DNA from: Rhinopomastus cyanomelas
Taxonomy: Eukaryota > Chordata > Aves > Bucerotiformes > Rhinopomastidae
Length of the DNA: 64,000 nt
Direction of reading: 5' to 3'
NCBI GenBank assembly: GCA_013400115.1
Contig: VXBP01007598.1
Location: forward strand, 62,001-126,000
Positions 35,701 through 49,082 of this stretch are shown here, piece after piece. The stretch's first letter is position 1, and each line of letters opens with the position of its first letter. The notes under the pieces were generated by a model, which did not search any database, was not told the DNA's origin, and was given only the letters and a program-made list of their open reading frames with translations. Both the position numbers and the translations under genes were made by a program.

Positions 35701-38700
35701 AGGAAGCACAAATTTACACACTGAGTTTCCAGAGCCATGGCAGAGCTGCTGAAGAGCTGTCACCGCTTCCCCAGCACCGTCCATGGCATGGAAGCTGCAA
35801 GAGTCCAAGAAGAGGAGGTCACGTCCATGAGATCATTTGCAAAGATTTGGCAGACGGTGAAGTAAGTTGAACCCTGGCTGCAGGACAGCCTGATAAATGA
35901 GAACAGGAGAGTCACTCGTGCACATTCTTTGTCCTACCCTTATTGTTTTTCAAAACTTTGGGATGTCCCCAGTTGTGACACAGATTTTTATCAAGTGCTA
36001 GGAGGAGTGTTGAAAGAAAACAGAGATCTCTTTCCATACAACTCCAATAATCCCAGTTTCTGCAACTTGTCTGGTTTCTCCCAGGCTGGGGAGAACTGGA
36101 CATGCATTCTTCTTGTAATGATCAAGAGCTTATTTCAAGTTCCTGTTTATTCTTGCAACTTGACTATGGTTCAAGGCTTGTTTTTAATGCCTCACAGTGT
36201 CCAGAAATATCTAGTGCTCTGTCACAAGACACTTACTCAAGATGGGAAAAATACTCACTGAAGTGGAGCCTCCTCGACTTCAGAGAGCCAGCAGAGACGC
36301 ATCACTCAGGAAGAAGGGTTTACATGTGCTGCTCAAAGGGGAATCCCTACCCTCTGGTTCTGTGCCTGCACCACAACGTCCTGCTTGTTGGCAGCCAGGT
36401 TTGGTTTTAATCACCGTCCTTACTAAGACTTCAGGAATCTCATTAAAGTCACATACTTGCCCATTCAGCCGAACCAGTTTTAGAGGGAGTGTGGAAAGAA
36501 AGAAACAAAAGCCACAAGTCCCTTGAAGCTAAATTGCAGCCCTCACACAGAAACATAAATCATCTTTTCTCCCACCACTCCCCATCCACTTGGTATTTAG
36601 GTTCTGTGCTGCTCCCGAATTGCAGCCCGTCCCTCTCTCAGCACTGCACCATCGCGTTACTGCAATGGTGCCCACCTCCCCACATCTAAACGTGTGATTT
36701 CACAGGCACTGTCATTAGTACTTAAACAGAAACTGGAGGCGCTTCCATAGGTCCAGATCTAGATGGGGGCGTCACACGAGGTGTAACAGGACCTTCTCAA
36801 AGTATCCCAGCACAGCTGTGTCCACCTCATTGCTTCACTGAACTGTTACCAAACGTCTGTCTCTGCTGGAAGGAGAGATTATTCCTGCTTGCTTCCTTTG
36901 GTACTTACAGGCTCCATTTTGTCTCCTGTGTGCTCATGTGCTACCTTTTTCTGCATCTCATCACCTGTCACCCCTGCTGACAGATCTAGATTTCCTTTCA
37001 CCACTGCCATGCTCTTTAATTTTTCCATGACTCCCCTGGCCAGTGACAACCAGTCTCTCTGTCACCAGGTCATGCAATGCAGCACATGCCAAGATACACC
37101 TGCCCGTCTCAGCAGACCCAGTGACAGCTGTTCCTGAAGTGCCTCATCAAGGAGAGCAAGAATGGAGGAGGGCTGCAAGCAAAGCAGGACCGACAACAGA
37201 AAAGGCCAGATACTCAATATTGTCACCATTTAAAATGAGAAGAGGTACAAAGGACAGTGATTCTATGAATAAACAGCTTCTGGCTAGTGAAAGGTACAGA
37301 ACCTTTTCACTTATGCCACAGTATTTCACACGATGGGCAACAAGCTCATCTGGAGCAAAGACCATCTCAAAGGAGTACACTCCAAGGATTTGGAATTTGC
37401 TCTCAGGAGCAAACTAGAAGGATAAACCAGGACATGATCCCTCCTCCCTCTCAATGTGATTCAGTGGCAGATTTAGTTTTACAGCAGACTAAATCCCAGT
37501 GTGGAGCCAACCTGGTGCACTGCGACTAGCACCAGGGGTCCCAAAGAGAAGTGCAAGAGTCTCAGCACAGCCCTGTGGAGCACTTGCAGAATCTGCATGT
37601 GCTGAAACAGTTCTGACTCTTCAAAATCAAGAGGGAAGGAACATGGTCTCATCTGTGCAGGTACACAGCTGCATGGAAGCGGTCCATATTTAAGATACTC
37701 CCACGGACAGATCCAGACCATCTGGTTCCCCTTTAAATGGGAACCCTATCTGCACGTTGGCCACCTCCGTCGAGAGCCAGAGACTGAACCAGGACATGCC
37801 TTTGCGCATCTTGCTCCTACGACTGCCGGAGTACCAGGGTTTCTGGGGCTGTGGCAAGTAACCCGTGATCGCACACTGGATCCTCACGCATGTCCTTTGT
37901 GTATAAGCCGTGTAAGAAATCAGTGAAGCTCTCTACGTGTAGCCATAATCTAACCAAACACTGAACACATCCATTTGAAAAACAGTACCAGACATTATCC
38001 TTGGCTGACCACTCAGTGCCTTCTTCAACATGCTCATGGTGTCGCAGCCTGCCTGACAAATAAGCACCCCATCTCCTTCATTTGCACGAATGAGTCCTTC
38101 TTCAGAAATTGTTCCCCACACCTTCTTGACAGAGCCAAGAGGTCAGGTTCAAACACGAGCCCAGGTGGGGTTAGGAAGCCCATGCTGCTGCTCCCCAACA
38201 CTGCAGGTTTCTTGGAACCCAAGACTCAACTTCTACGGCCACCCAGTTAACTCCTTTTTAAGTGTGAAGCTTACACGGAGGACCAACCATACTAAAGGGC
38301 AGCAAGGCACGAGGAAAGTGAACAGATTAAAGCACCTCTCTCCTTCACTTGCTTTCCAGGAGCCAGCCCTGGTTTGTTACCTGTCATAACTGGCTGCAGC
38401 ACAGACCCCTCACGCAGTGGGACAGGAGGGTACCCCTGTCCTGCCAGAGAGCTGATGCTGGCTGCAAGATTTACATGAACTCAGATTCTGGTAGTGACAA
38501 GCACACAGATCAGCCCTCCTTGAAGGTTAGGGAGGAGGACAAAGTTCTCCAGCAGTGTGAGCAAGGAGGCAGCAAAAAGGCAGTGCGAGTCAAAGTCACT
38601 TCTCTGCAGAGAACGACGACTTGTTCTTCCCTACTCTGATTCTGCAGAACATGGAGCACCTTTCATCCTCCCTAAAGGAGTGTCTAGCTCTCCCAGTCCC

Positions 38701-41700
38701 ACCGGAGTAATCTCACGCCGAGTAGTTTTCCGTCTTCGCGTCTCACAGGTCTGGACCTCATTTTAGGTCTGAGTATGTGTTTCTTTTACTTTGTTCTTCA
38801 CTCTGTAATAATTACATCAACTAGCAAAGAAAGTCAAATATTTAAAACACAGCTAAGTAGCTGCTGCATTGATTCTTGCTCTCCAGGACCAAACGACCAG
38901 GGTAAACAGGGAGCTGCATGGTTACTGCTCTGTCTTGGCCATTCAACACCTCAGTGCAGGTCACAGGGACCAGTGTCAGGCTGACTCAGATCAGTAGCCT
39001 CCTGTCAGTTAAAGCAGCATGAGCAAAGCTTCAAGCCTGATCTATACATTTCCAAAGGAAACAGTAAGCCATGGAATAAATTCAAATTGAGCTTAATTCT
39101 CTCCTTCCTGCTGGAGCCTTCAAAGATGTTCTTATGAAGTCCAGTCAAATGAAAATAATGATCAGTTCTTCCTCCACTCTAGAGTTGCAAAGCAAGCACA
39201 AACACTCTATACATTAGACCCTACAACTCTAACAGCCACTATTTTTCCTTACTTTACCAAAAGGGAAAGAGAGGTACAGGAAGGGCTGAGTAACAGGTTC
39301 AGCACAGTAAATCTGTGGTGCAAACTTACTTTCATTCGGCAAAGCATTAAACCAGGTACTTGAAAGTAAGTAAACGCCCGCTCATTTGTGTTGAAACAGG
39401 ACTGAAAGAAAAACTGTTTCTTCCATTCTTTCAACCACCAAACACTTCTGTTCCTGCTCAAGTGCAGTCCCTTCAAAGTGCAAACAATAAACAAAGCATT
39501 TTGCAATAATGCTCCAGTGCATCAACCACGTATCCACGTGGTTACCACAGTTCACAACCCAAAGGAAAAACATCTCCCGAGCATCCTTGTGACTGTTTAG
39601 TATTAAAACATCCGTACAGGAAAGGTCAAAACAGTATAGATAAAGCCATGTCTGTGTCTCAGATCACACTTGAGTAAGGAAACAAGCAACTACTGAGTGA
39701 TTCTCATTCCTGGTGAGAATCCAGGTGTGGATCTGATCATGTGCTGCTCATCTATCAGACGGAAGGGCCTTTGGCTCAGAAGCAGCCAGAGCTCAGAAGA
39801 CAAAACCCTCCAGAGCTTGAAATCCTCTCGTGCAGACAAACTTTCCCCCGGGCACAGGGTGGACACCAGGTCAGGCTCCCTGCAGGTACAGCCGGCCTCC
39901 CCTCCCCAGTACCTTTATGCTAATGGTATTCCTTGGCCACAGACCGTGTGGCACTTAACCTGCGTTGCACTGGCGTTTCCAGCGGGGAGCACGTACACAG
40001 CTGATGATCTGGCGTGAACAGTCCCCTCTGAGGTGGCTTCGTCTGGAGCTCTGCTGATCTCGGCCCCCTGTGTCTGGTGACTGCAGCAAGGGCTCCGTCA
40101 GGACCTGCTGTTCCCAGAACTGCTGATCGGCTCAGCCGTCCTGCTGCAGTTGTAACGAGCTGAGGCTCTGACATTCAGTGTCTTCGTTGGCCAGAGGGAG
40201 GTACGTTTATTTCAGGACAGGTATTGTGATCTTTCCTGTGGCTGCTGTGATACGTTACAGGCTCTAACGCATGAAAAGGTCCTTCAGTGAAACCGTGCAA
40301 ATGCAGTTTTTGTTCCCTCCCTAGTCACAGTCATTCCTCGGGCAGAACTTTCCAGAGGCAAGAGAACAGCTTATAGGAGACAGCTGGTTTTTTCCAAAGA
40401 CAGAAACAGGTTTATTCCTCCCTTGAAGCTGAAGGGGAACTCATGTATCCAGTGGGAGAAATCCAGAGGGTTCATTTCTTCCAATTGCCACTCAAAGCAA
40501 AAAAAGGTAAACGAGCTGTTTTACGCTGTCATTCAAAAGGATATCGAGCACCCCTCCCGCGATCGCGTTGAATACGTTTGTTCATTCCACAGGGTTATGG
40601 AATTTCTGTAGGTGGAACAGCTGTACACCTGGAATGCAACCCTGGCTTTTCTTTTGACAAACACAGCGTTCTGGTAGGGACAAATGCAGTTGTTCTGCAA
40701 AAAACTAAAGGTAGCGTATTTGTAAAGAAGGCAAAGTCTGCTTGTCTTGTGGGGGAGGGAAGCATGCTGCGCCGCGTAAGGGTCATGCTTGTGTGCATGT
40801 CTGCAGGTGTGCACCACAGACAGCCGGAGCAGAAGGACAGGCACCTACTCCTGCAGTTGGCAGGGTGCAGGAGGAGAAGAGGAACTGCCTGCGCTTCTAT
40901 ATCGCAGGGAAAGCGAGAAATCCTATTAAGGATTTATGCTGTTCCAGCAAAATAACTTCCTCACTTGAGGCAGGAGCCAGCTTTTTAATTGTCTTTACTT
41001 CACTCCTGCTGACAGCGTGCAGTTCTTTGGTCAAGCCCAGTGCTGCTTTCGTACTGAGAGATTAATCACTAGGAAATAGGCCACCAAGCCTCCCAGCTCC
41101 TCTTCCTGCTCTGGGTCACAAAATCAGTTGCCTGTGAGATGCATTTCCAAGGCTTCAGGTGAACACGCCTCATACTCATAGAGCGAAAGCAGTTGTTTAT
41201 TACTCATATGGGTTTGAAAAGACAGTGAGGTGCACGCTCAGAAACATCATCTAGAGAAGGCAGGTATGGGAGGTGACTGAGAAGGCATTTGTGTGTGGTT
41301 ACGTGTCTCCTCGACGCACAAGGACTACAGCACAACGGAACCAAACCCGCACGTCCTCGCAAGTGAAAGAGGGAGCACGCTGCACGCAAAGGTGAAACAA
41401 AAAAATCTGTGTAAGGTCACCTGGGAATGAAAGGAACTGGAGTGAAACAAACATCCAGAACAAACTCTGAGGAGTTGCTTCGGGAAAGGCCTGTGTGTGA
41501 GTGGGTGCCATCACATCTGCATGCTCAATGCATTGTGCTAGGATAGCTCAGAGAAAACAGGACACTTCCAGAGGGGAACTAGATGGAAGAATGTGAACCA
41601 TTCTAAACAAAACACAGCAAAGCTGCCAGCTGACTTGCTAAGATGCCAGTGCTCTCTAGGATCCCTTGGAACAGAGCTGAGGACTGGCCTTGCCATTCAG

Positions 41701-44700
41701 GCATCGTGTACGGAGCCAGGAGACCCGGACGGTACCTCTGGCCCTGCAACAAACCCAGCATGTGACACTGGAAAGTCACCCAGCCCCAAGTTTCCAAAAA
41801 CTGATTTCATGACTGTACTAGCGTGAGGCAGTATGAGCACAAACATCTGTGGTTTCACACAAAGTTCAGCCACAGCTACTCCCAACCTGTGTCGAAGACG
41901 CGTTGTGGGGCTCAGTTTTTCTCACTGATGCGATGAAGCGAAATCCTGTGAGGCAACGCTAAGTCACACGTTGCCAAAGCAGCAGTGCTGCACACACGGG
42001 GACGAGCACCACGTAGTTACCTGCTACTTCCCATGTCCTGGCCACCACTGCCGTTCTGTAAATATTTCCACAGGCTTCAGTGCCTCTGGGGATTTCTGTT
42101 TATGTTTCCTGCTTCAGGGCATCAAGGAACCATCTCCTCACAAAAGGATTCACTGTTCCAAAAGGAACATAAAGAATATAGACTGGGATTGCTGGCAAAA
42201 GGTGTGGAACACCACCACTGACAAGACTAGGAAAAGACTAGATCTCAAGGGTGAAACCGTGGAAACAAAGCGGCTTTTCCACACGATGTAGTCAGCATGC
42301 ATGCAGGGGGAAGACAGGGAGTAAAAGCAGTATTTCTAGCTTACTTCTTCCTGCGCACACACACATTTAAAGAAACCAAACACTGGAACAATCTGGATTA
42401 AAGAAAGATGCCACACACCATGAGAAAATGTGCTTTCCTACATGACAAGGTCTGGCCACAGAGAAGTTTGCTTTTCATTATCTGTAGGCAAAGGATTATT
42501 GTGTTCTCTCTGAATGGTGTAGAAACGAGTTGAAAGAACTAGTGTAAAGCACAGATCTCATTTTATCCACCTGCATTTCCAACTCCCACGCAGTGAACGA
42601 TATACTTCCTCGCCCACCATTTATTTTCCGAGACAACCTTCAAGAATTCTCTCAGATGCAGGTAGATAACTCTGAATGAGGTTTTGGAGCATCTACTTGT
42701 ACCCAACAAGAGAAGCAGAAATGAAAACAGTCTTTGAAAGGCATCTCCTCTTGCCACCACCTCCCTGTGTGTCCCCTGAAGTTGCAGCAGGGAACGCTGA
42801 GAAGATCGGGGGATTTGAACACCAACAGTTTCCGTGCTGTTACTTTTAGCAAGATGCCAACACAACCTTCCTTTGAACACAACTAATGCCAAAATTGTAC
42901 TTGGTGTCTTTATCTGGCCTTCCATGTAGAACTGTATCTTGTACCTCTCAGCTGCGCTTTGTGCCACGTGCTAATTGCTACTCTGATTTCTCACATGTTT
43001 CCAAAACAGTATTGTCCTATTTTGCACTTTTCCTCCAAGAACTTGCTTTGGAGCCAACGCTCATAAGGCAGGTGACATAAATCGTCCAGTTCAAGTGAAC
43101 TGCCAAGTTTAGAATGCTATTTACTACCTGAAAACGTGCTGGTGGCCATGGTCCAGAGAAGGGGGGTTAACAGTTAGAGGTAGCACTGTAGTAGCCCATA
43201 ACTACAACAATTCTGTGTTGTAAAGAACCACACAGCTACATCTGTACCCCTCACGGGCCGAGCTTACCTTCTTCTGAAGTTACCTCTAATTTTTGATATT
43301 GCAAAACACATGAATTACCCATCTCTGGTCTTTGCTCCTGGGCCCCCATGCAAAGCTTGACTGGAGAGGAACAAGCCCAGGCACCGATGCCTTCTCTTCC
43401 TCGGAGTTTCTGACAGAAAGGACGGCAAGCAGCTTCCCTGATAGCCAAATAACCTTGCTTGCAAAGTGGCCAGTACTGCTACGTCTGCCCCGAGTGCACG
43501 GAAACCTTCAGCAGAAGTGAGTCTGCACCCACACTCCTCCAGCCTCAGCCAAAGGCCGGAACAGCTCCTCCTTCCCAGGCTGAATGTGCTGTCACCGGAG
43601 CCGCACACACACACACGCACTGCATACAGGGTGTCCAGCCACCTCCGATGGTTTTCAGACTAAGCAGCTGTTATAGAAGAAGATTCCACAAACCTGCTGC
43701 TGTAACAGGTACCACACAGCATGTTGGACACACATGTTTCTGCTGTGACTGCAGGGGCCGCCCCTTTTAGGTGGAATTGTAGGGGTCTCAGAGGTCAATC
43801 CCCAGGAATGGCTTATGAAAGCAATTACTGCCTGAAAGGTCTCTTTGTTTTTGTGCCACTGCTTTTAATAATAATGATTACATCAGATATTTTCTTCCAC
43901 CCCGATCTTCTCTGCTACTGCTAATAAAGAAATGGCAGAGCCCAACACTTAAAGCAGCACCCAATGCAACGAACTGCGAGCGCTGAGGTTTAGTATTTGA
44001 CATCCTGCCCTCCCAGAGCACTTTCCTTTTGATGGTTTCAACCCTTGAGCTTCATCTAAGCCACGAAGGGTGTGACGTGTGTGGCAGTCAGAGAACTGCC
44101 TGCAGCCGGGGCCCTGGGTCGCTTGCTTTCACCACCAGACAGTCTTGTCCCACAAGAGCAGGAGAGACGTGCTTGACAGACACACAGCATCATATGTAGT
44201 TGCCTGGACCACAACACAATATGTTGGTTCTTCAAGCAATCCCTTCATTTTTGCTTGGTTCAAGCTGTTGCAATTGCTGACCAGTTTAATGGTAAAACTG
44301 GGAATGTAACTCAGACTTCCCACACTTTTACATCCTCTGAGCACTCTGCCTCTTATCAGCAGCTACATCCTTGTCAGCCATTGACTTCAAGCAAAATCAA
44401 AACCTGAAGAAAATGCTCATATCCCAAAGGCTCAAATGTAGAGCTGGAGTGAGCACTGAGACATCAGCCTGCATTTTGCCCCAGCACCTAGCCACACACT
44501 CACAGGATGCTGCAATTTGAATAAGCCACCAAGAAACACACAGCAGATCAGTTCCTTGTGCAAGAGGAATCACTCATCTTACAAGACAGCTTCTTGTGGC
44601 ACCTACTAGAGACACAATACCTGCAAAGCAGAGAAAACCCACCAGTTTTTTATTTTGTAAGGAAAGTGCTCCGTAGCGATCTAAGCTTCACAACACAGCT

Positions 44701-47700
44701 CTGCATGCAAGAGGATCCTACTGTTGACAACAATTTCCAAATAACCCACTGCTGACTCACACGTTGCCAGCTCCAGTCAAACGCAAGGATCCTACTCAGC
44801 ATGAATTCCAAAGGGATGCACTTAGCCCTATCCATGTATGACTGCGCGTACCTAGATAGGTGCGCTCACTTATGAACCTCAAGTGTGCAATTACACATCT
44901 GTTCTGCCTACACGCAAATGCGCAACTCCTAATAGCGAGCTTTGTCATGTAATTACTGGTTGCATTCACAGAAGGGTTCTAGGGGATCATCTTTGTTTTA
45001 CCTTCATGAAAGGAAAAGAACCTCTGAAACAACACAGCACAGCCTGTTTGACACCTTGCTCTAGAACTACAGTAGTAGTAATGAATCAGCTCAGCCTGAA
45101 GTGCTAGTGACCACAATGTTCTCTCAACGCCGAGCAGCAGGCAATAGGTCAGGCATCAGCAATGCAAAAGGACCATTTTCTTCCCATTCATACACCAAAA
45201 ATATTCCCCAAATTGACTTTTCGGAAGCTGCGTTAAACCAACTTTACTGCCAGTTGAAGCCCACGGGTTGCATCCAACTTAGCAGATTTTTGCGGGCACA
45301 CTTCAAATCTAAGGTCTAGAGGACGATTTGTGAAGGATGGCTGTAGCACAGCTCACATGAGAACCTGGACCATTCCCAGACCAGCATTAGCCAGTTGCAT
45401 TTTTTGGGGAGGAGGTATTTTGCCACTGCAAATTAGACTGCAGCAAAACACTTTACGCTGAGAAGTAATGTAGTGGTGGGCTGGAGAAAAGGACTCAAAA
45501 CACCGCAGCAGCCAGTCACAGGAAATTAGCTACCAGATTGTACCAGACGATGCCCCAAATGGCACCAGCCTGCAGCAACAGATGAGGGAGGCAGTGGCCA
45601 TCCCTGCCTTTATTTTGTCCCAAGAGCAGAAAGTAAAGCAGCACCACAGTTTTAAATAAAAGCCTAGATTTCCAGAGCCGTCTGCACGTACGAGGACCCT
45701 GCTCCTACCTGTCTAATACTCCTTTGATCATCACAGCTGTACCGCCCGCGTGGAGCGTACAAGTCTGAGTCACCTGCTAACCCTTCCCTGCAGCCTTCCC
45801 TGCTCCCTCACAGGAAGCTGCCTGTCATGTCTCAGGCACTGGGGCAGAGTAGAAGGGGGAGCAAGGGGGAGGATTAGTGGCTGTGGGGCACAAGAGAAGG
45901 TGAATAGCAGCACAGTCCCGGAAGGAGCCAGTTAGCTAAGCAAGGCAGGACAATGCATTACTGTAGGAATTAAACGAATCAAAAGAGGGAGAAGAGTCAG
46001 CAGAACATGGCTTTGCTGATCGAGGAGTTTTGCGTCATTCCTATCCTGCAGCCCCAGTGGCCACTGCCCACAGGTAAGAAAAAGCCAAATGCCAAGCAGG
46101 CTCACGTGCATAAACTCAAAACTTTTCCATTCCAAGGCTAAAAGCTATAAAAATGCAGAAAGTACGAGAGTAGGGTGGCAGAAGACAACGAGGAGTGGGG
46201 AAGATCTCTGTGTTCATTCCCTCTGAAACGATTAATCTGAACCAGAAGTTAACCTGCAAAGTGATCTTTCTAACCTGCACTGCTGACACACAGCAGGTGT
46301 TAGAGACACTACCTGCTAAGACATGAAGCATTTCAGGTAAGGTTTTACGCCCTAAAGAGCACCTGTCTCTCTGCTCTCTCTCAAATACGGCTAGCAGGTG
46401 AAAGGGAGAAAATCCCACATTATTTCCATGCTAAGATTCTGCAGCTGAATTTGGGATAATACGGTAAAAGACTTCTTCAGCACTGTCTCAGAATGACTTG
46501 CATAACTTGCTAATAGCTTTGCCAGTTACCAGTAACGCAACGGTCACCAAGATGCACCAACACCACCTTTGTACCACCTTTTCTTTTCACACGCTGCCCA
46601 ACATCTAGTAGATTCAGCCGTCTCTTGAGCGATCCTTCGGCCTTCAGCTGAGCAATCCTGTGGCCAAGATAGGCCATGTGGCCCGTCAGATGCAGCACCT
46701 CCCATCTGGCTCCTCCTTCCATAGAAATTCCCTTTTGGTCACAATGCTCCGTGACTGGTTTGAGCACAGGAGATCTGCGGGGCGGCCGCTCAGCAAAATC
46801 TACTGCCCTTAATCTTGCTTCGTACTAACTCGGTTGTTAACCGCCCCTCCAGCGCCGCAAAAACAAAAACGCAACCAAGTTCTTCCCTGCCGGGTGACAC
46901 CCTGGTGCAGCGTCCGCGTGGGGCTGTGGCTCGGCGATCATTCAAACCAGGTCTACGCATTGCAGGATCACCCAGGAGCACCAATGTGACCGGGAACGGG
47001 CCAACTCACGTGATCGTGCTGCTGCTGAACGAGCCAGAGCACACGGTACGGAGCCAACGCCAATTCTAAGCTGGCCGTGCGCCAGCCACGGGGGGGCAGA
47101 TGATACCTGATCTCGCTGGAGCCATGTACGGTGACACCTGATCAGGCATAAAGTCTGCTAGTCAAAAGTTAACCTGTCAAAAACTTCTTGAATTAACTCG
47201 AGCAGGCAGAGTGAATGAATACCAGGTCCGCGCTCTCACGTCGTGCAGCCATCCTATTTTCGAGCCAGTAACAGGACTTGCACTGCTGGCTCTTCTCTGC
47301 TGCCAAACCACAGCCTAATGGCGATGGTGATCTTGTGCACATGGGGATCTCGTTGTGGGACCAGGGCCCCAGAGTACTTCAGCTCACCTTGCCTTTGACT
47401 CCAGACAAAAAAGGAAAGAAAGAGAATAAAGTCTAAACATTTAACCTCTACCTAGTCCACAGAGTCTGCACGTGAAGATGGAGCCACAAGAGTTTCTGTA
47501 GCAGATAAACGCACACGAGTACAACAGAGCTCATTCCTTCAGGTTTAGTAAAAGATTTGAGACAGCAGTACGTCAGCAATTAGGCTGATTTTGGTAGCAT
47601 TTTAGTAGTCCAAAAACGCACCTTGTTGCGTTGAATGAACATCAGCATTATTTTTTACTTTATAGCCGTTTGGCACAGAGCAGCAGTTCTGCTCTTCTGA

Positions 47701-48300
47701 AAGTGTTTTGAAAAGCCTTACCTGGTTTCTGGCAGATCTTAACCCATTTGTAAACTGCCACGACGCTGCCCAGCGTTGAAATGCACACAGTTACCATTAC
47801 ACCAGGCTACAGACACGTAACCAACACGAACTTCAAGCATTCTTCCTTGGAATCACAGAATGGTTTAGGTTGGAAGGGACCTCAGATACCATCTAGTTCC
47901 AATCCCCCTGCCACAGGCAGGGACAGCTCTCACCAGAGCCCTAGTTCCTCAGAGTGCCATCCCATCTGGTCTTAAACCACTTCCAATTTCTCTGATCGAC
48001 ATGTTCCAGTGGCTCACCACCCTCACAGTAAGGGATTTCTTAAAACTGCTGGAAACCACTAGAAAGTGCTTGTTGGTTTGTGTGATTAATTGAACTTCTT
48101 TAGCAGCTAGTCGAAGGAAACCATTAGCTGAATGCTAACGGCGCTTTTTCGTTTTCCAGAAAGCTTTTCTACGTCCTATCACAGAAGCCCTCAAATTGTC
48201 GGTCCAAAGTCGTCATAACCTTGACAGCCAGCGCGCTCTTGCAGCTATTTACACGACACTTCTAGCCCTCCTGAAGGGATGGCCACACAGGGTGTTCCCA
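32800..48300. other. Intergenic spacer between divergent WNT5B and FBXL14
   Basis: About 15.5 kb with no recognisable coding exon on either strand. The open frames are short and overlapping, with no homology I recognise. Only one clear transposon, a CR1 piece at 47851-48045, is present. In vertebrates such spacers next to Wnt genes commonly hold enhancers, but no specific element can be named by eye. Confidence 0.7.
47851..48045 (-). mobile_element. CR1 LINE fragment
   Basis: It starts with AATCACAGAATGGTTTAGGT and TGGAAGGGACCTCAGATACC. It continues through TGCCACAGGCAGGGACAGCT and ends near GGCTCACCACCCTCACAGTA and AGGGATTTCTTAAAA. This is the reverse complement of the last ~200 bases of CR1, so the copy is in minus orientation. 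It lies about 0.3 kb upstream of the FBXL14 CpG island. Confidence 0.9.
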
Positions 48301-48339
48301 GACCTTCGGTCCTCAAGGCCCCCACGCAGTGGCAAGGCC

Positions 48340-49082
48340 GAGCCACAGTGCATGCTCCTACAGCCACGGGCAAGGCCGCGGCCGCCTTTCCCCTGTCGCC
48401 CTGTGCACGGCCAGAGCGCCCGTCCCTCCTCGCGGGACTCGGGGCCGAAGCCGCACCGGCCGCCCCGCCCGGCCCCGGCCAAGCCACCCGGGGCTGACAA
48501 CGCGGCGCCGCCGCGGCCCGAGCAGTCGGGGGTTGCCTAGGGCGGGGCGCAGCGAATGGGCCGCGCCGTTTCCAGGGCGACGGCCCCGGGTGTTCCGGTC
48601 CGTTCCATTGCGCAAGCGGCGCCGGGGGCGGACGCGGGGCGGCGGGANNNNGGGGCGGGGGGGGGGGGGCGGGAGGGTGGGGGAACGCGAGCGGTGCCGT
48701 TGTCGCCAGGCCCGGCCCAGCACCGCCTCCTCCTCCACCTCCTCCTCCTCCAGTCTCCCTCCCTCCCGCCCGGCCGGAGCGCGGCGCCGGGGCCCAGCAG
48801 CGAGCGGCGCGGCGGAGCGGAGCAGGCGGCTNGGGAGGAGCGCGGCGCGGCACGGCGCGGAGCGGAAGGCGGGCGGGCCCCGAGCGGAAGCGGGCCGGGC
48901 CCGGCGGCGGCGAGGAGGAGGAGGAGGGAGCAGTGCTGGCGGGGGCGCGCGGGCGCGGGCGTGCGATGGAAACGCACATCTCGTGCCTGTTCCCGGAGCT
49001 GCTGGCCATGATCTTCGGGTACCTGGAGGTGCGGGACAAGGGCCGGGCGGCGCAGGTGTGCACGGCGTGGCGGGGCGCCGCG
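48340..49082 (+). promoter_or_regulatory. FBXL14: CpG-island promoter and 5' UTR of FBXL14
   Basis: Extreme GC and CpG density begins about 48.34 kb and continues into the coding exon. It contains a near-consensus NRF1 site (TGCGCAAGCGGC, 48609-48620), long G runs (48652-48680), CTCCTC repeats (48727-48757) and GAG repeats (48912-48928). The transcription start is not visible. The island is interrupted by assembly Ns at 48648-48651 and 48832, which suggests sequencing difficulty. Confidence 0.8.
48648..48651. other. Four-base N gap beside a long G run
   Basis: NNNN directly precedes a near-continuous guanine tract (48652-48669), then CGGGAGGGTGGGGG. The length of the tract and the gap are unreliable. 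Confidence 0.95.
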
